Assembly (NCBI GenBank): GCA_023213195.1
Contig: CP096135.1
Location: 310,001 to 374,000, forward strand
Length of the DNA stretch: 64,000 bases
From: Sphingobacteriales bacterium JAD_PAG50586_3
Lineage (GTDB): Bacteria > Bacteroidota > Bacteroidia > CAMBQF01
Direction of reading: 5' to 3'
The translations under genes and the position numbers were made by a program. Under the pieces are notes generated by a model. It was not told the origin of the DNA and did not search any database. It saw nothing but the letters and a program-made list of their open reading frames with translations. This document shows, one piece after another, positions 1 to 7,791 of this stretch; position 1 is the first letter of the stretch; each line of letters starts with the position of its first letter.

Positions 1-954
1 ATATAGCCATTTCGGGGTGAATTTGTATTTGGGGTTCGTAGTTGCTGATAACCTTAGAACCCAAAATGCCCCCAAACAAACCAACCATAAGCCAGGGCAG
101 GCGGGCACGGGTTAACAGCCACACACTATCGCCCGACTCTACATCTTCTGATATACCGGATAGTAACTGAAAATCTTTCTCGCTTTCTTCCTTAATAACG
201 TCTACCACATCATCAATAGTAATGCGGCCCTGTAAATGACCAAAATGGTCTATAACAGGTATAGCCACAAGGTCGTACTTCTGCATAAAGGTTGCCACCT
301 CTTTGGCAGGCATATCGGTAGTTACCGATTGTATGTCGGGGTCGTAAATATCGGCAACACTGCTTTGGGTGCTGGCCAGCAATAACTTTTTTAATGATAG
401 TTTGCCTTGCAGCTTATCTTCATCATCAACCACATAAATAGTGTAAACGGCATCAATATCTTCGGCCTGGCGGCGCATTTCGCGTACGCAGCGCAGCACT
501 TTCCAGGCTATATTAACCCGTATAAGCTCTTTACCCATAAGGCCACCGGCGGTATCCTCATCATACTCCAGCAGCGCTTTAATTTCATCGGCCTGCTCAA
601 TATCTTCCAGTTGAGAAAGTACCTCTTCCTGGCGCGATTCGGGCAGCTCGGCAATAACGTCGGCGGCATCGTCTGTTTCAGGTTATCAATTTCGCGGGCA
701 ATTTGCTCGGTAGATAAAGAGGCCATAAAGCGCTCGCGCACCTCTTCTTCCATCTCTACCAACACATCGCCGGCGGTTTCTTTATCAAGCAGATTGTAAA
801 CAAACTTGGCTTCGTGAAGGTCTAACTCATTGATGACCTCGGCAATATCAGCAGGGTACAGCTCGTCTAAAGCACGCGAAACAGCCTCCTTGTCGCCGAT
901 TTCAATATCGGTGCGCAGGTGGTCAAAATACTCGCGTGTCAGTTCAAACTGCAT
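1..954 (-). CDS. mgtE: Magnesium transporter MgtE (left-truncated, one frameshift)
   Basis: Inner-membrane Mg2+ channel of the MgtE/SLC41 family. The N-terminal helical MgtE_N domain is clear (start MQFELTREYFDHLRTDI, then DELYPADIAEVINELDL). It is followed by two CBS domains, read after correction through about position 300, and the first transmembrane part (WLLTRARLPWLMVGLFGG) runs off the left edge. The frame breaks near 681: adding one G (CTGAAACAG to CTGGAAACAG) restores ...IDNLETDDAADVIAELPES, a typical family stretch. The rest of the membrane domain lies outside the window. Family assignment is firm; the break is most likely an assembly error. Confidence 0.9.
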
Positions 955-1067
955 GGTACTATTAGCCTGTTAGGGCTGCAAAGGTGAACATTTTATAGCT
1001 AGCAGATAATACCTGTTGGCGAAAAAAATGCGGTTTGTATAACAATTTATTAATATTTTGCGGGCGT

Positions 1068-1700
1068 ATGCTAACAGCTATAGGATCAGGGATATTATTA
1101 GGGGTAATTATAAGCTTTTTGATAGGGCCGGTATTTTTTGGCCTTATACAAACCAGTATACGCCAAGGCGTAGGGCGGGCCATGATTTATGAAATTGGCA
1201 CTGTACTTAGCGATACCATTATTCTTTTTCTTTGTTACCTAGGCCTGGCTAACATACTTGCCGGCGATAGTTACCGCCATGCTATTGGTATTGCCGGGGC
1301 TGTGCTGTTGTTTAGCATGGGTTTATACACCCTGCTTAAAAAGAAAAAGAAAACGCACGAAGGAGTAGAGGCTACAGAAGAAAAAAGCCACCCGCTGGCG
1401 CTGATATTAAAATCGTTTTTGCTAAACACCATTAACCCATCGGTTATTTTATTCTGGATTTTACAGGTAAGCCTTGCGGTGTCTAACTTTGGGGGCAAAA
1501 AGGGTATTATTATTTCGCACTTTATAGCGGTGCTTAGCACCATGATATTGTTCGACTTTTTAAAGGCCTTTGGGGCTAATAAAATAAAAAAGTACCTGCG
1601 GCCAAAAACTTTCAACCTAATTGCTAAAATTGAAGGTGTTTTATTGATTATATTTAGCGTAGTTATTTTGGTGCGCACCTTTTGGCCCACCGAACCTTAA
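1068..1700 (+). CDS. LysE family translocator
   Basis: Predicted inner-membrane amino-acid or metabolite exporter of the LysE/RhtB superfamily. I chose the ATG at 1068 (MLTAIGSGILLGVIISFL) over an upstream TTG at 1035, because it puts the first hydrophobic helix at the N terminus. The 210-aa product has the family GP motif at residues 20-21 and a run of hydrophobic helices. A charged lysine-rich loop lies at about residues 90-110, as in the central loop of the family. The substrate cannot be read from sequence. It stands divergent from mgtE with about 110 bp between them. Confidence 0.82.
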   Translation: MLTAIGSGILLGVIISFLIGPVFFGLIQTSIRQGVGRAMIYEIGTVLSDTIILFLCYLGLANILAGDSYRHAIGIAGAVLLFSMGLYTLLKKKKKTHEGVEATEEKSHPLALILKSFLLNTINPSVILFWILQVSLAVSNFGGKKGIIISHFIAVLSTMILFDFLKAFGANKIKKYLRPKTFNLIAKIEGVLLIIFSVVILVRTFWPTEP

Positions 1701-1748
1701 TGGCCTCACCCTAGCCCTCCCCTTAAAGAGGAGGGGAGAAAATATAGT
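1701..1748. repeat. C-rich/G-rich palindromic intergenic repeat
   Basis: Short inverted repeat of the CCTCCCCTTAAAG...GGAGGGGAG type filling the gap between two genes. It is one of about twenty copies, all outside coding sequence. It has no T tract, so it is not a standard terminator. Confidence 0.7.
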
Positions 1749-2999
1749 ATGAAAAATATCTTTAGTACCTTATTGGTTTTAGTAGCTTTAAAAGCAACCG
1801 CACAAATTGCGTGTATTAACTACAACACAACAAACTCGCCTTTACCTGATAATACAGTTTATTCCATAGCAGCCCACCCGCTAGACTCTGTAGCATACGA
1901 TAATATTTGGATAGGCACCAATGGCGGTTTAGTGCATTACAATGCAGGCAGCTGGACCACCTACACCATAGCCGATGGCTTGCCCGATAACTCTATACGC
2001 AGCGTTTATGTTGCGCCCGACAGTACAGTGTGGTGCGGCACATTTACCAGCGGACTTGTAAAATTTAAAAACGGGGTATTTACCAACTTTAATACAGCAA
2101 ACTCTAACCTGCCCGACGATTTTGTTAAAGGCATTGCTTTTGAAGCTCCTTCAACTGTTTGGATAGCCACTACCGGCGGATTGGCGAAAATAAAAAACGA
2201 TACCATTACGGCTTACGACCTTTCTCAACTAGGCTTAGAATCGAACCACGTGGCAGCCATTGCAGTGCGCCCCGATGGGGTAAAAATATTTGGTATGGTA
2301 AACGGTGGCTTTGCCTATTATAACGATACTACATTTACTTTTTATACGCACAACAACTCCAGCCTGCCAGACAATACCATTGCCAGCATAGCGCTAGACG
2401 AACAGGGCAACCCGTATATGGCCATGCCTACAGGCGGCCTTGTGGCGCACTTTGGCGGCAACATCTTCCAGGTGTATAACCAAGGCACTATACCCAGTAT
2501 GGAGAGCAACAGCTTTAGGTGCGTAGTTAGAGACCCTTGGGGTTTTTGGGCGGGGAGTGTAGATAAGGGCGTTTTTAGGAAAACCGGCACAGGTAACTTC
2601 ATCAACCAAACTAGCCTGAACATTGTAACGGAAACTGTTCCCGCTGATTTTATTTTGTGCGGACATGTTCCGCCTGCTACCTTTAAAAACCAGGTGCTTA
2701 ATGCATGGTTTGGTGGCGACCAAGGTGGCTTGTTTAATGTGCAACTATCTAACGCCATTAACACCGGCGCTATTGATAATACTGTTGCCTTTTGGCAGGG
2801 AAATGATAATCAGCTATTGATAAAATCGGGCAACAAACTGTTGCAGGTTACTGCTTACGGTATTGATGGAAGGCTTATTGCAGAAGCAAATCCGAATGAT
2901 GTTTCTGCCTTGCTAAACCTAAGCAATAACCACGGCATTGTAATTATTCGCGCGGTTACTACCAAGGGTATTGCGGTGGGTAAGGTGGTGGTGGAGTAA
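1749..2999 (+). CDS. Secreted beta-propeller protein with T9SS sorting domain
   Basis: A signal peptide (MKNIFSTLLVLVALKATAQ) is followed by repeated two-component-regulator-type propeller blades, each with a W(I/C)GT..GGL(V/A) signature (WIGTNGGLVHY, WCGTFTSGLVKF, WIATTGGLAKI) across about residues 45-330. The last 60-70 residues resemble a type IX sorting domain and end in GIAVGKVVVE. The protein is therefore probably exported to the surface or medium through the T9SS. No kinase or other catalytic domain is present, so it is a free-standing propeller. Its ligand is unknown. Confidence 0.75.
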   Translation: MKNIFSTLLVLVALKATAQIACINYNTTNSPLPDNTVYSIAAHPLDSVAYDNIWIGTNGGLVHYNAGSWTTYTIADGLPDNSIRSVYVAPDSTVWCGTFTSGLVKFKNGVFTNFNTANSNLPDDFVKGIAFEAPSTVWIATTGGLAKIKNDTITAYDLSQLGLESNHVAAIAVRPDGVKIFGMVNGGFAYYNDTTFTFYTHNNSSLPDNTIASIALDEQGNPYMAMPTGGLVAHFGGNIFQVYNQGTIPSMESNSFRCVVRDPWGFWAGSVDKGVFRKTGTGNFINQTSLNIVTETVPADFILCGHVPPATFKNQVLNAWFGGDQGGLFNVQLSNAINTGAIDNTVAFWQGNDNQLLIKSGNKLLQVTAYGIDGRLIAEANPNDVSALLNLSNNHGIVIIRAVTTKGIAVGKVVVE

Positions 3000-3095
3000 T
3001 TTTACCCCTTTTACCTCACCCTCCTGACGCTGCGGTCAGGACTTTAAGAGCCTAAGCAGAGAGAAAGGAGATAAAACTAAATTCTATTTTTTTCG

Positions 3096-3103
3096 TATAT
3101 TTG
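3096..3103 (+). promoter_or_regulatory. Bacteroidota -7 promoter element (TATATTTG)
   Basis: TAnnTTTG match ending 3 bases before the ATG at 3107. This implies a leaderless or near-leaderless transcript for the DUF433/DUF5615 pair. Confidence 0.45.
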
Positions 3104-3106
3104 GGT

Positions 3107-3340
3107 ATGGATATTATTAGCGAAAGAATAACAATTGACGATGAGATTTGTAACGGCAAACCCGTTATTGAAGGCACGCGTATAACTGTAAACACTATTC
3201 TTGAGTTTTTAAGTGCGGGCGATAGTGCGGATGATATTATTAAGGAGTATCCTTCTTTAACTAAAGAAGATATATCAGCCTGTTTAAAATTTGCCGCAGA
3301 AATATCAAACAGGCATTTTACACTTAAAAAAGTTGCTTAA
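3107..3340 (+). CDS. DUF433 family antitoxin
   Basis: A 77-aa protein with the DUF433 signature: ...ICNGKPVIEGTRITVNTILEFLSAG then an acidic helix-rich stretch with YPSLTKEDISACLKFA. DUF433 proteins are winged-helix-like and act as antitoxins when paired with a DUF5615 PIN-like nuclease, which is the next gene. The TAA of this gene abuts the GTG start of the partner with no gap, consistent with translational coupling. The ATG at 3107 is preferred over the TTG at 3101 because it starts the conserved MDIISERI segment. Confidence 0.85.
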   Translation: MDIISERITIDDEICNGKPVIEGTRITVNTILEFLSAGDSADDIIKEYPSLTKEDISACLKFAAEISNRHFTLKKVA

Positions 3341-3685
3341 GTGGCCCTTAAATTTCTAATAGACGAGAACTTGCCACCCTCTATTGCCACATGGCAAACA
3401 CAAGAATTTGCCCATGCTAAAAACGTTGGCAAATCATGTAAGGATAATGTGTTATGGCAATTTGCCAAAGAACAAAATTTAATTATCCTTACTAAAGATT
3501 CCGATTTTTCTAACCGTATTATAGTTAGCAACCCACCACCTAAAGTTGTACATTACCGTATAGGCAACCTGCGTGCTGCCGAGCTAAACCAATTTATAGC
3601 AAAAACATGGAATGATGTTTTGCAGCTATTAGAAACCTGTAAGTTGGTTAATGTATACCCCGACACTTTTGAGGGGTTTGAATAA
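3341..3685 (+). CDS. DUF5615 PIN-like toxin
   Basis: A 114-aa protein of the DUF5615 (Mut7-C/PIN-like) family. The hallmark N terminus FLIDENLPPSIA carries the first acidic residues of the predicted metal site. ILTKDSDFSNR carries the central pair, and a basic/aromatic stretch (VVHYRIGNL) follows. Members are predicted RNases held inactive by DUF433 partners. The GTG start at 3341 directly follows the antitoxin stop. All expected acidic motifs are present, so it looks intact. Confidence 0.85.
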   Translation: MALKFLIDENLPPSIATWQTQEFAHAKNVGKSCKDNVLWQFAKEQNLIILTKDSDFSNRIIVSNPPPKVVHYRIGNLRAAELNQFIAKTWNDVLQLLETCKLVNVYPDTFEGFE

Positions 3686-3693
3686 TACACATA

Positions 3694-4173
3694 ATGGCGC
3701 GGATAACTTTAGAAACACTTATTAATGCTCCTGTTGAGAGGGTTTTTGACCTTTCTATGAATATTGATTTGCATAAACTATCGATGGCTAAAACCAACGA
3801 GGAGGCTATTGCAGGTCGCACATCGGGTATTATACAAGAGGGCGAAAGTGTTACCTGGCGGGCAAAACATTTAGGGGTAATACAGAAGCTTACGGTTAAA
3901 ATTACCAAGGTTGACCGTCCGCGCTACTTTAAAGACGAGATGCTAAAAGGGGCTTTTAAAAGCATGGCGCATGAGCATATTTTTGAAGCGCGCGGTAAGC
4001 AGACTTTAATGCTGGATGTGTTTGAGTTTGAATCGCCGTTTGGGCCTATTGGCAGGTTGTTTAACGCGCTGTTTTTAGCCAATTATATGCGGAAGCTTTT
4101 AGCAGAACGTAATGAGGTTATTAAGCGGGTTGCTGAGAGTGAGGAGTGGAGGAAATTGGAGGGGGTAGAGTAA
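3694..4173 (+). CDS. SRPBCC family protein
   Basis: A 159-aa START/SRPBCC-fold protein (polyketide-cyclase-like). The N terminus ITLETLINAPVERVFDLSMNIDLHKLSM is the usual first strand and helix. Later strands (ESVTWRAKHLGVIQKLTVKITKVDRP, FKSMAHEHIFEARGKQTLMLDVFEFESPFG) and a long C-terminal helix complete the fold. Such proteins bind hydrophobic ligands in a deep pocket; the ligand here is unknown. It lies 9 bp after the toxin gene on the same strand, perhaps by read-through only. Confidence 0.75.
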   Translation: MARITLETLINAPVERVFDLSMNIDLHKLSMAKTNEEAIAGRTSGIIQEGESVTWRAKHLGVIQKLTVKITKVDRPRYFKDEMLKGAFKSMAHEHIFEARGKQTLMLDVFEFESPFGPIGRLFNALFLANYMRKLLAERNEVIKRVAESEEWRKLEGVE

Positions 4174-4215
4174 TTTTGATTAAATAGCGTTGTGCCAAGT
4201 ACGCTCCAAAGTAAG

Positions 4216-4902
4216 ATGACAAACCTTTTTAAAATGAAATATTTTAGTTTAATTAATTCATCAGAGGTAAAAGAAATTGGAGTTAATTACCCTCAAGTAG
4301 GGAATGTAATTAATGGATTTGATATTAATGCAAAAAATTCTTTTTACACAGTACGATTCTATAGCGATAAACCTGTAGAGCCGGGCACTGATATTAATAT
4401 GGATGGATTAGTATTAACTAAAGGATCAAAAAAAACAGATTTATTGTCTGTTTTTGATTTATCAGAAGGGATAATGGTAAGTGAAAGGATGAAAAATGCA
4501 ATACAAAAAAATCTTGTATTAGGACCTCATACTATTTATCCTGCAAAACTATACGGCAAGGAAATTTCAAATTACTATTGGTTCCACTTTTATATGGATA
4601 AAACTATAGCATTAGATTTTACTCTATCATCATTTTATGAAGAACATATTTTTACCAAACTAAGAAGCCTAGCCTTTGAAAATAAAAGTGATTTTATGAA
4701 ATACCAAAAAAACAAAGTGGATTCCGCTAAATGGGCAGCCTTGGAAAAAGCATCTTTTCAATTAAAATCTAAGTATGATATTTTTAATGGTTATTACACT
4801 AATGCTGGAATATTAGTATCTAAAAAAGCTAAAGATCTTTTTGAAATTCTTCAATTTACAGGAATTGCCTACTCTGATAAAATTGAGATTGAGGTTAGTT
4901 AA
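4216..4902 (+). CDS. Imm11/DUF1629-like orphan immunity protein
   Basis: The C-terminal half fits the DUF1629 (Imm11) pattern: a hydrophobic GPHTIYPAKLYG segment, YYWFHFYMDKTIALDF and a terminal SKKAKDLFEILQFTGI. These proteins are predicted antidotes to polymorphic toxins, but no toxin gene is nearby. Codon use is visibly more AT-rich than in the neighbours, which suggests recent acquisition. Possible starts are GTG 4192, ATG 4216 and ATG 4234 (MKYFSLINSSE). The last begins the conserved part and 4216 is a compromise. Family assignment is by motif recognition only. Confidence 0.5.
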   Translation: MTNLFKMKYFSLINSSEVKEIGVNYPQVGNVINGFDINAKNSFYTVRFYSDKPVEPGTDINMDGLVLTKGSKKTDLLSVFDLSEGIMVSERMKNAIQKNLVLGPHTIYPAKLYGKEISNYYWFHFYMDKTIALDFTLSSFYEEHIFTKLRSLAFENKSDFMKYQKNKVDSAKWAALEKASFQLKSKYDIFNGYYTNAGILVSKKAKDLFEILQFTGIAYSDKIEIEVS

Positions 4903-5010
4903 TATCAAATGTTCAGTTAACATTTTCGTATCTATACAATATTTAGGGAGTTGGATATCAGTCGACGCCAATTGATAAAATAAAATATATTAACAATTTT
5001 TATTTATTAC

Positions 5011-5042
5011 TTGACAAACGGTCTTTGATTGTTGTATCTTTG
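5011..5042 (+). promoter_or_regulatory. Strong promoter (TTGACA-18-TATCTTTG)
   Basis: TTGACA at 5011-5016, 18 bp, then TATCTTTG at 5035-5042, an excellent Bacteroidota promoter. No open reading frame follows. It fires into the gene-free repeat field. A second promoter with the same boxes and spacing lies at 51814-51845. Confidence 0.6.
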
Positions 5043-5350
5043 TGCTGTTATTGCAATAGCACATTATTAATATTAACCAAAAACAAAAAAAGCCGCGGCG
5101 CACCCCTCCCCAACCCCTCCCCCAAGGGAGAGGGGCTTTAAAGAGGATAATACCTACAATGCTTATTACGATTTTCAATTAATGGTTTAGATTAAAATTT
5201 AAGATAAACGGTTTACCAAGAGGATGACGCTTAAACGGTGATTGAAACCAGTCGGGCTAAGGCTTGACATCATCGGTCAGTTGGTAAACGGTTATGATAA
5301 GTGTTGAACACTTTAAGGTGGCTTGCTTCGGTAGGCTGCCTATGAGTGTT

Positions 5351-5776
5351 TCCACCTCTCCCCTGACAATACAATAAATTGTATTGTCTTTCCCCTCTCC
5401 CATGGGAGAGGGGGTTTAAAATGGTACGCGAAAATGGGTTATCGGGTTATTCCTGTAGGTTACCACCCCCGTCACGACTATCGTCGCGACACCCCCTCCT
5501 AAATTTAGGAGGGGGAAGGGGGAGGTAGCAACCGCGAAAACGAGTGTATTGACTACTGCTTGTAGGGGTTGGGGCTGTATTCCCTCACCCCTAAATCCCC
5601 CTCTCCTAAAGGAGTGAGGGGGACTTTAATGTCCCGACGATAAATGTCGGGATGCCACAAAAGTGGCACGCGAAAACGAGTTTATTAGCTACTGCTTGTA
5701 GGGGTTTTGTAACCACCCCATTCTGACTTACACAGTCAGAATTACCCCTCCTTAAAAAGGAGGGGAGTTGAAAAAC
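5351..5776. repeat. Compound repeat: C-rich palindromes alternating with a spacer motif
   Basis: Four C-rich/G-rich palindromic blocks (about 5351-5416, 5467-5525, 5581-5655, 5714-5776) are separated by three copies of a motif (about 5423-5456, 5533-5570, 5668-5706) with core CGCGAAAACGAGT and CTACTGCTTGTAGGGGTT. Each palindromic block also carries or abuts an inner hairpin: 5365-5388 (11-bp arms, 2-nt loop), 5471-5490, 5632-5652 and 5720-5742. Related pieces recur at 52868-52989. Confidence 0.75.
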
Positions 5777-5811
5777 AAAGCCCCATCCGCCTAAGGCGGA
5801 CAGGGCTTTTA
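5777..5811 (-). terminator. Terminator of the yebC gene
   Basis: AAAGCCC...GGGCTTT outer stem enclosing a second perfect hairpin (TCCGCCTAAGGCGGA), just past the yebC stop. It has A/T runs on both sides, so it may work in both directions. Confidence 0.65.
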
Positions 5812-5831
5812 CAATTACAGTTCTTTGTTTA

Positions 5832-6545
5832 TTAGCGTAGCGTGTGGAAAACGTTTAGTACATCGTCGTCAGCTTCAATTTTATCTATCAGTTCCAGTAC
5901 TTCTTCTTCGTGCTCGGGCGATAAATCGGCATAGGTATTAGGTATGCGTTGCAGCTCTGCACTAATGGTGCTTATCTTCCTTTCTTCTAATGCTTTTTGC
6001 ATTATGTTAAAGTCGGTATAGTCGGTGTAGATATACAACACGTTCTCTTCTTCATCTACAACAATCTCTTCTAAGCCAAAGTCGATAAGTTCCAGTTCAA
6101 GATCGTCTACAACACGGCCCTCGGCGCTAATTTTAAATACGCCTTTGCGGGTAAACATAAAGCTTAGCGAGCCCGATGTGCCCAGTGTACCTCCGTTGCG
6201 GGTAAAATACATGCGTATGTTGGCAACGGTGCGGGTAGGATTATCAGTAGCACACTCAACAAAAATAGGTATGCCGTGTGGGCCATAGCCTTCGTAAGAA
6301 ACCTCTTCAAAGCCACGCTCGTCTTTACCGGCAGCCTTTTTAATGGCAGCCTCAATACGGTCTTTGGGCATGTTAAGGTTCTTTGCATTTTGTATGGCTA
6401 CACGCAAACGGGGGTTAAACTCAGGATCGTCTGTACCACCTTTTACTGCCAATGCAATTTCGCGTCCGGCCCTGGTAAAGCCTTTTGCCATTTTATCATA
6501 GCGCGCAAACATTTTGTACTTGCGCTTTTCAAATCCACGTCCCAT
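5832..6545 (-). CDS. yebC: YebC/PmpR family protein
   Basis: A 237-aa YebC family protein, usual length. Members bind DNA as regulators or, in some lineages, assist ribosomes on difficult nascent chains. Three domains are recognisable: the N-terminal helical part (MFARYDKMAKGFTRAGREIALAVKGG), the central RLRVAIQNAKNLNMPKDRIEAAIKKA and VSYEGYGPHGIPIFVECATDN signature, and the C-terminal ferredoxin-like domain. The start MGRGFEKRKYKMFARYDK is the Bacteroidota form of the usual MGRAFEFRK beginning. The gene stands alone with its own terminator. Confidence 0.95.
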   Translation of the reverse strand: MGRGFEKRKYKMFARYDKMAKGFTRAGREIALAVKGGTDDPEFNPRLRVAIQNAKNLNMPKDRIEAAIKKAAGKDERGFEEVSYEGYGPHGIPIFVECATDNPTRTVANIRMYFTRNGGTLGTSGSLSFMFTRKGVFKISAEGRVVDDLELELIDFGLEEIVVDEEENVLYIYTDYTDFNIMQKALEERKISTISAELQRIPNTYADLSPEHEEEVLELIDKIEADDDVLNVFHTLR

Positions 6546-6584
6546 ATCTGGTTCTATCTAAATTTTGATGCAAAAATAATCAAT

Positions 6585-7691
6585 CTATTCAGTAAGTAAA
6601 ATATATCCCCACTTACCGTCTTTTTTAACAGGGATAAGGCCATCTACACAGTTGCCTGCCAGTTCAAACTGCGGGGCTACAATTTTATCGCCCGCGGTAT
6701 TTATCACGCCAATGTAGCCATCTATTTTAACAGTAGCTACGCCATCAGAGAATTTTGACACTTTCTCAAACTCCCTAGGGAATGGTTCTTTGCCCGATTT
6801 GTCTAAGAAACCATAGTAGTGGCCATCGGCAACGGGCAGGTAGCCTTCGCTAAAGGGGCCATCGGTCCACCAACCCGACTTTAGGGCGAACAGCTTTTTA
6901 CCGGTTTTATCGTAGTAGTTGGCTATACTCTCGCCATCGGCATTGTTCTCAAACACCTCTATAACGCCGTTGTTAAAATTGGCCTGCATATCAAACTTAA
7001 AGGGTATAACCAACTTGCCTTCTTTATCAATATAGCCGAATTTACCGTTTTTCTGCACGCATGCAAGGCCATCTGAAAACACACCGGCATCTTCATATTC
7101 CATGGGTATAACCAGCTTACCGGCGGTGTTTATATAGCCCCATTTGTCTTTTAACGATACGGCACACAGGCCGTCAGAAAAAGTGCCCACATTGGTGTAG
7201 GTTAGTGGCACTACGGTAGCACCTTTGGTATTGTAAAAGCCGTATTTAAGGTTGTTAAAGAAGTAGGTCATGTTATTACTAAAGGGCAGCAGGTTGCCAT
7301 ATTTGCAAGGCACTATTTCTTTGCCAAAGGCATCAATAAAGCCAAAGTCGCCCTTTTGCACCTTGGCGCAACTGTCGCTAACGGGGAAAATTTTGTCGTA
7401 ATCCTTCTCGCACAGCACTTTGCCGGTAACATCAACAATGCCCACCTTTCCGTTGCGTTTAAAGGATGTTACCTTCTCTGTAAAGGGGTTAAGCTCTGTA
7501 AACTGTATGGGCAGCACCTCTTTGCCATTAGTGTCTACAGCACCAAAAAGGGCGCCTTTGCTAACTATTGCCAGGCCGTTGTTATAGTCGCCTGCGGCAT
7601 CGTAAGCAGGGCTAACTACCCAGGTATACCCTACCTGTGCATTGGCAGTTGTTGCAAGGGCCATTATCAGTAAAAAACAAAATTGCTTCAT
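6585..7691 (-). CDS. Secreted WG-repeat protein
   Basis: An 18-residue signal peptide (ending TTANAQ) followed by about nine WG repeats across the whole 368 aa. Examples are DKWGYINTAGKLVIP, GKFGYIDKEGKLVIP, LKYGFYNTKGATVVP and GDFGFIDAFGKEIVP. WG repeats are beta-rich modules of unknown function, common in Bacteroidota envelope proteins. There is no sorting domain or lipobox, so it is probably periplasmic. No operon partner: yebC lies 40 bp downstream on the same strand, and the next gene is divergent. Confidence 0.85.
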   Translation of the reverse strand: MKQFCFLLIMALATTANAQVGYTWVVSPAYDAAGDYNNGLAIVSKGALFGAVDTNGKEVLPIQFTELNPFTEKVTSFKRNGKVGIVDVTGKVLCEKDYDKIFPVSDSCAKVQKGDFGFIDAFGKEIVPCKYGNLLPFSNNMTYFFNNLKYGFYNTKGATVVPLTYTNVGTFSDGLCAVSLKDKWGYINTAGKLVIPMEYEDAGVFSDGLACVQKNGKFGYIDKEGKLVIPFKFDMQANFNNGVIEVFENNADGESIANYYDKTGKKLFALKSGWWTDGPFSEGYLPVADGHYYGFLDKSGKEPFPREFEKVSKFSDGVATVKIDGYIGVINTAGDKIVAPQFELAGNCVDGLIPVKKDGKWGYILLTE

Positions 7692-7791
7692 TGGTTTGTG
7701 TATTATGGCTATTTTTCGGGCATAAATCTATGAAAAAGCAAGCTGACAAAAAGGCAAAACAACCAGAACCCTCGTTTTTTCGGGGCAGGCA

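Larger units (their letters stand above)
4903..5831. other. Gene-free repeat field
   Basis: About 930 bp without a supportable gene. It holds a strong promoter (5011-5042), a C-rich palindrome at 5100-5140, and a unique part (5160-5345) with GTTTACCAA/TTGGTAAAC arms that could form a structured RNA. From 5351 to 5776 C-rich palindromes alternate with a short spacer motif. The YebC terminator closes it. A minus-strand open frame at 4990-5178 crosses repeat DNA and is not credible. Confidence 0.7.

Noticed and set aside
407..799. Plus-strand frame over mgtE and similar long antisense frames elsewhere (for example 9 on the strand opposite recJ, bioB, priA and tamL)
   Set aside because: They are shadows of well-recognised genes on the opposite strand, with biased, non-protein-like composition.
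4990..5178. Minus-strand open frame of 62 codons
   Set aside because: It runs through the orphan promoter and a C-rich repeat, giving a low-complexity product (GRGWGGVRRG).
5351..5776. Possible CRISPR array
   Set aside because: Palindromic blocks are unequal in length and sequence, spacers are near-identical rather than unique, and there are no cas genes. It is a compound dispersed repeat.
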